Below are positions 1 to 8,500 of a stretch of DNA of 61,525 nucleotides, piece by piece (within the stretch, counting starts at the first letter, position 1; every line of letters starts with the position of its first letter). This DNA comes from Desulfobulbaceae bacterium UBA5611. GTDB lineage: Bacteria; Desulfobacterota; Desulfobulbia; Desulfobulbales; Desulfocapsaceae. Location: NCBI GenBank assembly GCA_002424635.1, contig DIKT01000039.1, positions 51,111-112,635 on the forward strand. The letters are read 5' to 3'. Made by a program: the position numbers and the translations under genes. Under the pieces are notes generated by a model. That model was not told the DNA's origin, ran no database searches, and saw only the letters and a list, made by a program, of their open reading frames with translations.

Positions 1-348
1 GGCGACGGCATCAACGACGCGCCCGCCCTGGCCCAGGCCCAGGTTGGCATTGCCATGGGCACCGGTACCGATGTGGCCATGGAATCAGCCGGCGTCACTC
101 TGGTCAAGGGCGATCTCACCGGCATTGTCCGGGCTCGTAAACTCTCCCGCGCCACCATGGCCAACATCAAGCAGAACCTCTTCTTCGCCTTTATCTACAA
201 CACGTTGGGTGTACCGGTGGCTGCCGGAGTGCTCTATCCATTTTTCGGCCTCCTGCTGTCGCCAATCATCGCCGCAGCGGCCATGAGTCTTTCCTCGGTC
301 TCGGTGGTCGCCAACGCTCTCAGATTAAGACGGTTAAAAATCAGGTGA
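1..348 (+). CDS. copA: Copper-translocating P1B-type ATPase, C-terminal end (5' truncated by window)
   Basis: Reading frame 1 is open from the first base and stops at 348, giving about 115 residues. It opens with the P-type ATPase hinge motif GDGINDAPAL, which binds Mg2+ and closes the phosphorylation domain. Two hydrophobic helices follow; the first contains NTLGVP and the second the MSLSSVSVVANALRL segment typical of CopA-like P1B-ATPases, where the Met and Ser residues help form the transmembrane copper site. The enzyme exports Cu(I) from the cytoplasm using ATP. The metal-binding N-terminus and CPC motif lie outside the window, so copper specificity rests on the last helix and on the copper-type neighbours downstream. 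Confidence 0.93.
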   Translation, partial: GDGINDAPALAQAQVGIAMGTGTDVAMESAGVTLVKGDLTGIVRARKLSRATMANIKQNLFFAFIYNTLGVPVAAGVLYPFFGLLLSPIIAAAAMSLSSVSVVANALRLRRLKIR

Positions 349-415
349 GATAAGACCAATGTGGAAAAGGGGCGCCATGCCCATTCAGCAATAACACTTA
401 AAGGAGGGTACGAAG

Positions 416-925
416 ATGAAAAGATTGATTTTAGCCGCATCATTACTGGCACTGCTATCCATCACCACGCCTGTTTTGGCTGTGGAAGCGCATCACCCCG
501 AAAACCAGAGCACACAGGTTGAGGCACAGACGGACACCAGCAAGATGGATGTATCCGTGCAACAAATGCAGGAAATGCGTAAAAAGATTGAATCTGAAAA
601 AAATACGCCGGCCCGGAAAGAACTCATGCACCAACACATGGGGATGATGAAGGATGGCATGAACATGATGACCATGATGGAAGGTCAGGCCGGCATGATG
701 GAACAAAAGGAAGCGAGTTCCATGCCCATGGCTGATCGCATGGCCATGATGGAAAAGAAAATGGAGATGATGTCGAAGATGATGGGCCAGGGCGGCAGCA
801 TGATGGGCGGCATGATGGGCGGCAGTCCCCCGAATGACCGTCTGGGCATGATGGAGAAAAAAATGATAATGATGCAGGAGATGCTGAACGGCATGATGAT
901 GCAGCAGGAAATGATGATGAAATAA
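416..925 (+). CDS. Periplasmic methionine-rich, probable copper-binding protein
   Basis: This 169-residue protein starts with a clear Sec signal peptide (about 22 residues, ending PVLA) and has a strong ribosome site (AAGGAGG) upstream of the ATG. The mature part is dominated by methionine, mostly as MM pairs and MxxM spacings (for example GMMKDGMNMMTMMEG), with some His near the N-terminus. Such Met clusters bind Cu(I) or Ag(I) through thioether sulfurs in the oxidising periplasm. It lies 67 bp after the copper ATPase and before DUF2933, so it probably buffers or hands off copper exported by that pump. No named family was recognised; the role is inferred from composition and context. Confidence 0.8.
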   Translation: MKRLILAASLLALLSITTPVLAVEAHHPENQSTQVEAQTDTSKMDVSVQQMQEMRKKIESEKNTPARKELMHQHMGMMKDGMNMMTMMEGQAGMMEQKEASSMPMADRMAMMEKKMEMMSKMMGQGGSMMGGMMGGSPPNDRLGMMEKKMIMMQEMLNGMMMQQEMMMK

Positions 926-1094
926 TCTCCGGCAACAATAGCTATTTCGCCCTGGTCGGAACGGGTAAAAAGCTTCCAGCCCGGAGCGCCCCTTTCTTAT
1001 CGCCTCGATAATGGCCGGTCTCGGCGGCATGGCGTATTATACGGCACAGTCAGATCCCGTCTCATGAGACTCACTTTCCGAGGGAGGTAAGACC

Positions 1095-1340
1095 GTGACA
1101 AATAAAAATTTCATATTGTATATACTAAGGATTCTCTCGGGACCGCGGTTGGCTTTTCTGGCATTTGTCGCCGCGGGAGGCTATTTCCTCTGGACGGAGC
1201 ATCAGGCCCATCTTCTGGCCGCCTTGCCGTATCTGATCCTGCTGCTGTGCCCGTTGATGCACGTTTTTATGCATGGCGGGCACGGCAGTCACGGTAACCA
1301 CCGGAAGGATGACGAGAGGCATAATCATGAAATTCACTAA
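1095..1340 (+). CDS. DUF2933 small membrane protein
   Basis: The 81-residue product starts at a GTG preceded by GAGGGAGG. It has two hydrophobic segments (about residues 17-32 and 39-57), then CPLMHVFMHGGHGSHG and a His-rich tail. The CPLMH signature after the second helix is characteristic of DUF2933, a family often found beside copper ATPases, ICMT-like methyltransferases and SHOCT proteins, as here. The Cys, Met and His ligands at the membrane face suggest metal binding, but no biochemical role is established. The 169 bp before it hold no supported gene. Confidence 0.82.
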   Translation: MTNKNFILYILRILSGPRLAFLAFVAAGGYFLWTEHQAHLLAALPYLILLLCPLMHVFMHGGHGSHGNHRKDDERHNHEIH

Positions 1341-1375
1341 GAATGAAGCTTTTCCCGAAGAAGGAGGGATAAAAT

Positions 1376-2038
1376 ATGAACGAGGCCCCGGCATACGGTT
1401 TATGGTCACTGGTCATTATCAATTCGGCCTTTTTTATCTTTTTCGCCTTCAGCTTCATCAAACCGAAAACCAGGCTCGACTGGAGGTCGCTGGGCGCTTT
1501 TTCCGCCTTCATCGTCGCCCTCTTCGTCGAGATGTACGGTTTTCCGCTGACCATTTATTTCCTGTCAGGCTGGCTGCAATCCAACTTTCCGCAGACCGAT
1601 CTCTTTGCCCACGGCAGCGGTCATCTCTGGCATACCTTGTTCGGCTTCGAGGGTGATCCGCATACCAATCCCATCCATCTGCTCAGCAATATCCTGATCT
1701 TCGGTGGTTTTTATCTCATCTATCGGGCCTGGTTGGTACTGCACGCCGCCCAACAGAACGGACAGCTCGCCACCACCGGCCCGTACGGCCTGGTGCGGCA
1801 TCCTCAATATGACGGCTTCATCCTGGTCATGCTCGGTTTCCTGCTCATGTGGCCGACCCTCCTGACCATGGTGATGTTTCCGATCCTGGTAGTCATCTAC
1901 ATCAGACTGGCCAGGCAGGAAGAAAAATTGGTGAGCCAGGAATTCGGCAGTGTTTATGACACCTATGCGAAAAAGGTGCCGGCCTTTCTGCCGAGTTGGA
2001 AAAAAATGAGAATACAGCAACAAGGAGGTTCGACATGA
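1376..2038 (+). CDS. Isoprenylcysteine carboxyl methyltransferase (ICMT/PEMT)-like membrane protein
   Basis: The 220-residue protein has about five transmembrane helices and the C-terminal ICMT/PEMT signature: GPYGLVRHPQYDGFIL followed by a helix and RLARQEEKLVSQEFG. In the family these His and Glu residues bind S-adenosylmethionine at the membrane surface. Bacterial members of this subgroup are repeatedly encoded in copper and heavy-metal clusters; their substrate is not known. The ATG has a good ribosome site (AAGGAGGGAT). The stop codon overlaps the ATG of the next gene (ATGA), which supports an operon with DUF2933 and DUF5676. Confidence 0.85.
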   Translation: MNEAPAYGLWSLVIINSAFFIFFAFSFIKPKTRLDWRSLGAFSAFIVALFVEMYGFPLTIYFLSGWLQSNFPQTDLFAHGSGHLWHTLFGFEGDPHTNPIHLLSNILIFGGFYLIYRAWLVLHAAQQNGQLATTGPYGLVRHPQYDGFILVMLGFLLMWPTLLTMVMFPILVVIYIRLARQEEKLVSQEFGSVYDTYAKKVPAFLPSWKKMRIQQQGGST

Positions 2039-2280
2039 ACGACAAACTCAATGTTTTTGCTTTTGGAGCAGCAGCGGCAATAGTAGCCGCCATCGGGATG
2101 TTGATCCTTGGTCTACTAGGCAATCTGGGTATTTACTCCGGCGCGGTCTCGATGATGAGTCAGTGGCACATGTTTTTCTCATTGACCCCATTGGGCATAC
2201 TTACCGGAATGGTTGAAGCGGCGGTTATCACCTTTGTTCTTATTTATATATTCGGATTAATTTACAATAAACTCAAATAG
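2035..2280 (+). CDS. DUF5676 family two-helix membrane protein
   Basis: The preferred start is the ATG at 2035, which overlaps the previous stop as ATGA and has AAGGAGG eight bases upstream; this gives 81 residues. A longer in-frame start at 1996 lies inside the methyltransferase gene and has no such support. The protein has two hydrophobic helices joined by a short loop (QWHMFFSLTPLG), the layout of DUF5676 proteins that accompany copper P-type ATPases and DUF2933. Function is unknown; the overlap suggests translational coupling with the methyltransferase. Confidence 0.78.
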   Translation: MNDKLNVFAFGAAAAIVAAIGMLILGLLGNLGIYSGAVSMMSQWHMFFSLTPLGILTGMVEAAVITFVLIYIFGLIYNKLK

Positions 2281-2305
2281 TTGATTATTGATATCGAGGT
2301 GAGCG

Positions 2306-2524
2306 ATGATGCATTGGCCTGGAAACTACGGTTTTGGTATGGGGTTTGGCTGGATTTTCATGATTCTTTTCTGGCTGGTAGTCATCCTCATAGTTGTCGC
2401 CTTGGTGAAAAAAGTCGGCTCAGGAGAGAAAGAAACAGCCGAGGATATCTTGAAGAAGCGTTACGCGCGTGGTGAAATTTCGAAAGATGAATTCGAGCGC
2501 CTGAAAAAGGACATCAGGGAATAA
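2306..2524 (+). CDS. SHOCT domain-containing small membrane protein
   Basis: The 72-residue product has a Gly/Trp/Phe-rich N-terminus, one transmembrane helix (about residues 16-36) and a C-terminal SHOCT motif with the pattern AEDILKKRYARGEISKDEFE. SHOCT is a short helical domain found at the ends of many bacterial proteins and thought to mediate oligomerisation. The start has GAGGTGA just upstream and sits 25 bp after the DUF5676 gene, so it is the last gene of the copper cluster. Function beyond this association is unknown. Confidence 0.85.
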   Translation: MMHWPGNYGFGMGFGWIFMILFWLVVILIVVALVKKVGSGEKETAEDILKKRYARGEISKDEFERLKKDIRE

Positions 2525-2988
2525 AATTATTCAGAATTGCCCCTCATCTTGCTCCTGGTAATCGGCATCATCATCCTGCATTAGCGGACTGATCAGTTGC
2601 AATTCAAAAAAAGACAGCAATCGGGCTTGGTCTTCCAATCGTGAAGAAAGTCAGTAAAGTCCTGAAGGCTGGATCTCAATTATCGATAACAGTGAAATAG
2701 AGACTATATAACAAATCAAGGGTGCCTTGAAAAATGGTCTTTTCGCCCACACTCAGCGTTATGCTCAAAATTTTATCCTCGGGATATCAACTATATGCCA
2801 CCAGTAAAATTTTTCACATGCCTTGATTTTGCAGAGAGGCATTGTTCGGGAAAATTGATAAGATGGGAAAATAAGCTTGAATTTTCGCGAAAAAAAAGGA
2901 TATAAAGATTGGTAAACATGGGAAATAGCCCAATTTTTAACACGCCTTGACAACAAACTCTTACAACCATCGGCGATCATCTTGTCCC
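2525..2988. other. Intergenic region, no supported gene
   Basis: The 464 bp between the copper cluster and the LuxR-type gene turn AT-rich from about 2690. I see no convincing coding frame, hairpin terminator or consensus promoter. The regulator's promoter must lie in the AT-rich part but cannot be picked with confidence. Confidence 0.5.
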
Positions 2989-4155
2989 ATGTCAACCACC
3001 AACAGACCTATAAAAGATAAACCGATTCGTAAGCGGGGTCGCCTGATTGAGTCCATTTACAGGACAGTCGGCGAGCCGGGCGCCTGGCACGGTCTGCTCC
3101 GGGAACTGGTGGCGGTTACTAACTCGCGCTCCGCCAGACTGCTGGTGATGAACCGAGAAGCAAACCGCGTTACTTTCAGCGTCAAACTGAACATTGATGA
3201 TAACTATCACCGCCAATACGTAGAGCATTACGTAAACGCCTGTCCCTGGCGTCCTGAGCTTGGCTTGATGCGTCCCGGCCGCCTCTATTCGACCTATCTG
3301 CATTTCACTTGCCCCCAGCCGGATTTCTACCGCACCGAGTTCTTCAATGACTGGGCTCGCCCCCAGAACATTCACCACGGGGTCTGCGGCACGGTGTATC
3401 GCGACGCCGCTACCTCGGTGCAGATGCTGATCCAGCGCACCCGCGGCCAGGGATATTACACCGAGGCCGAAACAGCCTTTATCAACGAGCTTGTGCCGCA
3501 TATCCAGCAGTCCTTTCTGATCGCCGGGCAGCTGGCAAATACCCGGGCACAGGGCGAAGCGATAGCCCTTGCCGCCGGCGGCGAGCCCTTGCCTTTTCTG
3601 CTGCTGGACCGCTCGTTGCGGATCACCTATTTTAGCCCCGGCGTGGAGAAGCTTATTGTCGACGGTCCCTGGCTGGAAGTGCGGAACAGCCGGTTACTGA
3701 TCACCGATGAGTTGCAAAATCGCCGCCTGCGAAGACTACTCCGCGAATGCCTGACCGCAGCCGATACCCGCACTTTTCTTACTTCCGGCGGTACTCTGGC
3801 GGTGCCGCGTCCCGGCGCTCCCGACCTGCAGTTACTGGTGAGGCCGGTGCATCCGGATGTGCCGGTGCTGATCGGCCCGCCGTCAGGCTATGTCGCGGTG
3901 TATTTTTACGATTCCGAAGCCCGGGTCGAGATTGACCATGAGCGGCTATGCCAATTCTACTCGCTGTCGGAGGCCGAAATACGGGTGGCAATGGCAATGG
4001 TTGACACTCCCGATTCCGCCGAAGTGGCGAAACGCTGCGCCATCAGCCTGCACACGGTACGGTCGCATATCAAGGCCATCTTCTGCAAAACCGGAACCCA
4101 CAGCCAAGCCGACCTGATGAAACGATTGCTGACCGGTCCGGCCCGACGGCGCTAG
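2989..4155 (+). CDS. LuxR-family transcriptional regulator
   Basis: The ATG at 2989 gives 388 residues; an in-frame TTG at 2947 would add 14. Neither has a clear ribosome site, and the ATG is preferred because the extra residues look non-coding. The C-terminus is a LuxR-type helix-turn-helix: LSEAEIRVAMAMV, then EVAKRCAISLHTVRSHIKAI and a final helix, which binds DNA. The N-terminal 300 residues contain a GAF/PAS-like sensory region without recognisable ligand residues. No phosphoacceptor domain is present, so it is not a classical response regulator. It is followed on the same strand by an alpha/beta hydrolase, which may be its target or supply its ligand (inference). Confidence 0.82.
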   Translation: MSTTNRPIKDKPIRKRGRLIESIYRTVGEPGAWHGLLRELVAVTNSRSARLLVMNREANRVTFSVKLNIDDNYHRQYVEHYVNACPWRPELGLMRPGRLYSTYLHFTCPQPDFYRTEFFNDWARPQNIHHGVCGTVYRDAATSVQMLIQRTRGQGYYTEAETAFINELVPHIQQSFLIAGQLANTRAQGEAIALAAGGEPLPFLLLDRSLRITYFSPGVEKLIVDGPWLEVRNSRLLITDELQNRRLRRLLRECLTAADTRTFLTSGGTLAVPRPGAPDLQLLVRPVHPDVPVLIGPPSGYVAVYFYDSEARVEIDHERLCQFYSLSEAEIRVAMAMVDTPDSAEVAKRCAISLHTVRSHIKAIFCKTGTHSQADLMKRLLTGPARRR

Positions 4156-4162
4156 GAGGCTG

Positions 4163-4323
4163 TCCGAGAATTGGTATTTTTTCTCAGATCAGGTAAGCGA
4201 AGACTCCGAGGCATTTTCAGAAAATCAAGCACAGCCATATAGTTGATATCGGAGTCTTCGCTTACCTGCGAGCATTGATTTTCTGAAAATAACGCAGATA
4301 TGGGGAAAAAGAGCATTCTCGGA
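4163..4323. repeat. MITE-like nested inverted-repeat element
   Basis: The outermost arms are 9-bp perfect inverted repeats (4163-4171 and 4315-4323) that extend imperfectly into T-rich/A-rich stretches. Inside lie a perfect 19-bp inverted repeat (4191-4209 with 4249-4267, AGGTAAGCGAAGACTCCGA and its complement) and a second 16-bp pair (about 4213-4228 with 4275-4290) interleaved with it. No coding frame is present. The structure resembles a non-autonomous insertion-sequence derivative lodged between the regulator and hydrolase genes. It could alternatively act as a transcription terminator for the regulator gene. Confidence 0.6.
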
Positions 4324-4354
4324 ACCCATTTAACCGAAATCGAGGTGTAAATTG

Positions 4355-5155
4355 ATGAACAGACAAACCGATTGTTCCCTGTCTTCCTGTACCTTGCGCT
4401 CCCATGACGGCATGCCGATGGCCTGCGACTGTTGCGGCCAAGGCGGGCCACTGCTGCTGTTCATTCACGGCTGGACCTGCCGCCGGAACTATTGGCAGCC
4501 ACAGCTTACCTTTTTCGGAGAGCAACATAGGGTCGCGGCACCTGATTTGCCCGGACATGGCAACTCGAACGCCGGCGACCGGCAATGCTGGAGCGTGACA
4601 ACCTTCGGCCAGGATATCGCCGCGGCCGGCAAGGCACTGGCAGAGGAACGGTTGATCCTGATCGGTCACTCCATGGGCGGCGCCGTGGCGCTGGAGGCGG
4701 CGCGCCTCCTGGGAGAAATGGTTGCCGCCGTGGTGCTGGTGGATACCTTCGTGATCGACTACGGCGGCCTCTCCGGCGAAACCATGCAAGCCATTGCCGC
4801 GCCCTTCGAGGCTGATTTTACCTCTGGCATGGCCGCTCTGGTAGAGCAAACCGCCACCGCCGCGACCCCGGCGGTCCTCAAGGAACGGCTGGTCCGTGAA
4901 ATGTCCGCCGCTGATCCGGCCTGGGCCCTGCCGGTGTGGCGCGACCTGCTCGCCTGGGACCCGAGGCCCGCTTTTGAAGAGCTGCGAGTGCCGATCCATG
5001 CCGTCAACGGCGCCCTGATCCCTGATTCGGCCCGCGAGCGGTGCGCCCCCTTTGTGCGGGAAACCGTGATTCCCGGCGCCGGTCATTTTTTGCAGATGGA
5101 AGACCCGCCTGGTTTCAACCGGGTGCTGGCCGGGGTGTTGGCCCAGTTCCGGTAA
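4355..5155 (+). CDS. Alpha/beta hydrolase
   Basis: The product has 266 residues from the ATG at 4355 (GAGGTG upstream). It carries the alpha/beta hydrolase landmarks: oxyanion-hole region FIHGWTC, the DLPGHGNS turn, the nucleophile elbow GHSMGG, a late acid region (PIHAVNGALIPDS) and the C-terminal catalytic His in PGAGHFLQMEDP. Length and order fit single-domain esterases, lipases and haloperoxidase-like enzymes; the substrate cannot be told. No signal peptide is seen, so it is cytoplasmic. A degraded second copy of its last 60 codons follows directly. Confidence 0.85.
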   Translation: MNRQTDCSLSSCTLRSHDGMPMACDCCGQGGPLLLFIHGWTCRRNYWQPQLTFFGEQHRVAAPDLPGHGNSNAGDRQCWSVTTFGQDIAAAGKALAEERLILIGHSMGGAVALEAARLLGEMVAAVVLVDTFVIDYGGLSGETMQAIAAPFEADFTSGMAALVEQTATAATPAVLKERLVREMSAADPAWALPVWRDLLAWDPRPAFEELRVPIHAVNGALIPDSARERCAPFVRETVIPGAGHFLQMEDPPGFNRVLAGVLAQFR

Positions 5156-5170
5156 TTCCCTACTTTCACC

Positions 5171-5346
5171 CCAGGCCCGCTTTCGAAGAGCTGCGAGTGC
5201 CGATCCATGCCGTCAACGGCGCCTGATCCCTGATTCGGCCCGCGAAGGCGAGCCCCCTTTGGGTGGGAAGCCATAATTCCCGATGGCGGTCACTTCTCGC
5301 AGATGGAAGACCCGGCCGGTTTCAACCGGGTGCCGGCCTGGTTCTG
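5171..5346 (+). pseudogene. Decayed tandem copy of the 3' end of the alpha/beta hydrolase gene
   Basis: These ~175 bp repeat 4971-5155 closely, from the codons for RPAFEELRVPIHAVNGA to the GHF..QMEDP..FNRV end. A one-base deletion near 5225 (GGCGCCTGA instead of GGCGCCCTGA) creates an immediate frame stop, and more small differences follow. It is therefore non-coding debris of a tandem duplication or recombination event. The remaining DNA up to 5584 has no recognisable gene or promoter. Confidence 0.85.
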
Positions 5347-5584
5347 ATAGTCCCCTGCACCCTTGCATCCGCTTCCTGCCTCTATTTTTCTCGTCCCCAT
5401 TTTCCCCGGTCGCCGCAAATTCACCCATTTGGGTGATTGCATCTCCTTTTTTACCTGCTATTAATTGAACCATTCAAGTTTGGGGATAACCAAAACCTGG
5501 TTAATTCATAATTCTGAATCCGGGAGATTACATATCCGCGTCCGATAACCCGGAAGATGCAACACTTAGCCACCAGAGTGAAAA

Positions 5585-8500
5585 ATGTACGCTATCATCC
5601 AAAAACTATCCAGTTTGCCGACTCTTAAAATACCGGTTTTCCTAGCCTTCCTTGTTTATCTGGCTGCACCCTCAATAAGCCAGGCCGTTGCGTTCGATGT
5701 TCACCAGATCACCGATTCAGCCGCCCATAATGCCAATATCGATGTGGCGGTGGATGCGAATGATATCTCCCATGCCGTGTATGAACGGAGCGGCAATATC
5801 TACTATGTGAAGGGCATCGGGGATGAGGAACTGGTGGCGGCGGGCACCAGACCGGCCATAGCGGTCGGACCCAATGGTGTGCCGCAGGTGGTGTATGCCA
5901 GCGCCAGCGGTCAGTTTTATATTACTAAGGTGGGAGGGGTGTGGCAGACACCGATTAGCATCTCAACTTTTAACGGTCAAATTGATATAGATGTAGATAC
6001 CGGCAACTGGGCACATATTGCCTTTGTCGCGCATATCAACCAATCGTATCCTAGTGATGGGTATGTTGATATCGGATATGTCCATAATGTCGATGGGGAA
6101 TTCTCTACGCCGACAGTGATATACAGAGGATATAATGAAAACTATGGTGGCTCTAATTATATAAGGGAATACTTTGACCAACCAAGAATAAAAGTCGATA
6201 GTGACGGAAAGTACCATATAGTAGCGACGAGCTTTTATGCTACTATATTTGGTTATACGGATAGGTTATACACTGTTAGATACACGAACAATACAGGTGA
6301 TGGTTTTAGTTCTGCCAGTCCAGGCAGCACGACTAATGGTCATAACGCTTCATTGACACTAAATGCTTTAACTCTGGCTCCAGACGGCAGTGCGCGGGTA
6401 ATTTATACACAAAGTAGCACCACCCGTTACGCCAGTGTCGGTCCCAGTTCTGCCTGGTCCGAGGTCTCTCTGTCAGGTGTCACCCAACCCGCCCTCGCCT
6501 CCAATGGCACTTCAGTAGGGCTGGCATACGTTAACACCGGCATTGTTTATTTGATGACGGATGAAGGGGAAGGCTTCGGTTCTCCGACGGAGATCGATAC
6601 CGGCTCTGCGCCGGCGCTGGGCCTGGGCAGCACTTTTGTGTATTACCTGAACTCCGATGGCGTCAATAACGAGGTCTTCCTCCAAACCGATGTAACCTTC
6701 GAGGCTGCGCCGGAGGTTACACTGGACCCGGCAAGCCGGACCGTGTCGTATGGTGAGGATGCCGTATTCACCGCCGCAGCGGAAGGGTTGCCCGCGCCGA
6801 TGGTTCAATGGCAGAGCAGCGTTGACGGCGGCTCCTCCTTCGGCAATATAGAAGGCGCCACCGCCACCACTCTAACGATTCCCGCTGTGGTGCCCGATGA
6901 CGACGGACTCATGATTCAGGCGGTATTTACCAACGATTTAGGAACTGATACCTCAGCTGCCGCCACCCTCACGGTGGAGCCGAAAACACTGACCCCAGCC
7001 GTTACGGTTGCCGCCAAGCCTTATGACGGCTCGACAACGGCCTCCATCCTGTCACTGGATCTCACCGGGGTTATCAATGATGACGATGTCAGCCTGGCCG
7101 GCGGCGTCGCCACTTTTATCGACAAAAATGTCGGCGTGGATAAGACGGTGACGGTGACGGAGCTCAGCTTGAGCGGAACAGATGCCGGTAAGTATCAATT
7201 ACCGGTTGGGGATGTCATCACGACAGCCGATATTACCGCGGTCGACCTGACCCCGAGCGTTAGTGCGGGGGACAAGACCTATGACGGGACAAGCGGCGCA
7301 ACCATCACCGACCGGAGCATTGACGGAGTAATCGACTCCGAGGATGTCAGCCTGATCGGCGGTGTCGCCGTATTCAACAACAGGCACACGGGCATCAATA
7401 AAACGGTTACGATCACAGGTTTAAGCCTTGACGGCGCTGACGCCGGAAACTATGCGCTCACCTCAACGGCTGCCGCAACCCAGGCGGCTGTCCATGCCCG
7501 GCCCATCACGGTAACCGCGGCAAGCGATGCAAAACCCTATGACGGTGTCGCAACGTCAGTAGGAACACCGACTATAACCACGGGTTCCTTAGCCGGGGAA
7601 GATACCGCGGCCTGGAGCCAGTCGTTTGATAACAGGAATGCCGGTCCGGGTAAAATACTTACCCCTGCCGGGGTGGTGAGTGATGGCAACAACGGCAGCA
7701 ACTACGCTGTAACTTTCATGCCTGTTACAGCAGGAACGATCACAACTAAAAATATCACAGTAACGGCTGTGGCGGATACCAAAACCTATGACGGCTCAAC
7801 GGCTTCAAGCGGAACGCCTTTGATCTCACCGGATCCGGTCAGCGGCGACACCGCCGGTTTTCTGCAGACCTTTGCTACTCCGGGGGCGGGAACCGGGAAA
7901 ACACTCACCCCGTCAGGCGCGGTCAATGACGGCAATGGCGGGAATAATTACAATGTCTCTTTCGAAACTGCGGGCAACGGAATTATTGAAAAGGCGACAG
8001 CGACGGTGACGCTCACCGATTTAAACCATACCTATGACGGCACAGCCAAGTCCGCCATGGCAACCACCGAACCTGAAGGCCTTGCCGTTATCCTCACCTA
8101 CGACGGCGAAGCGGCTGCGCCGAGCACTGCCGGCAGTTATACCGTTGCCGCCGTCATTAACAACGGCAACTATCAAGGCAGCATCAGTGATACCCTCATT
8201 ATCGCCAAGGCAACACCAGTCATCACCTGGGCCGCCCCGGCTGACATTGTGTATGGAACAGCGCTGGGAGCAGGCCAACTCAATGCCGCCGCCGGTGTCG
8301 CGGGCGCCTTTGTCTATACCCCTGCCCTCGGCACCGTCCTGACCGCCGGCGCTAATCAACCGCTGAGCGTCGGCTTCACGCCGGATGACGGCATAAACTA
8401 TATCGGCACAACTGCTGAAGTATCCATCAACGTGATCAAGGCTACGGCGACGGTGACGCTCACCGATTTAAGCCATACCTATGACGGCACAGCCAAGTCC

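Noticed and set aside
455..1030. Minus-strand His-rich frame opposite the Met-rich gene
   Set aside because: It is the antisense reading of ATG/ATGATG-rich codons (Met reads as His/His-like) and has no ribosome site.
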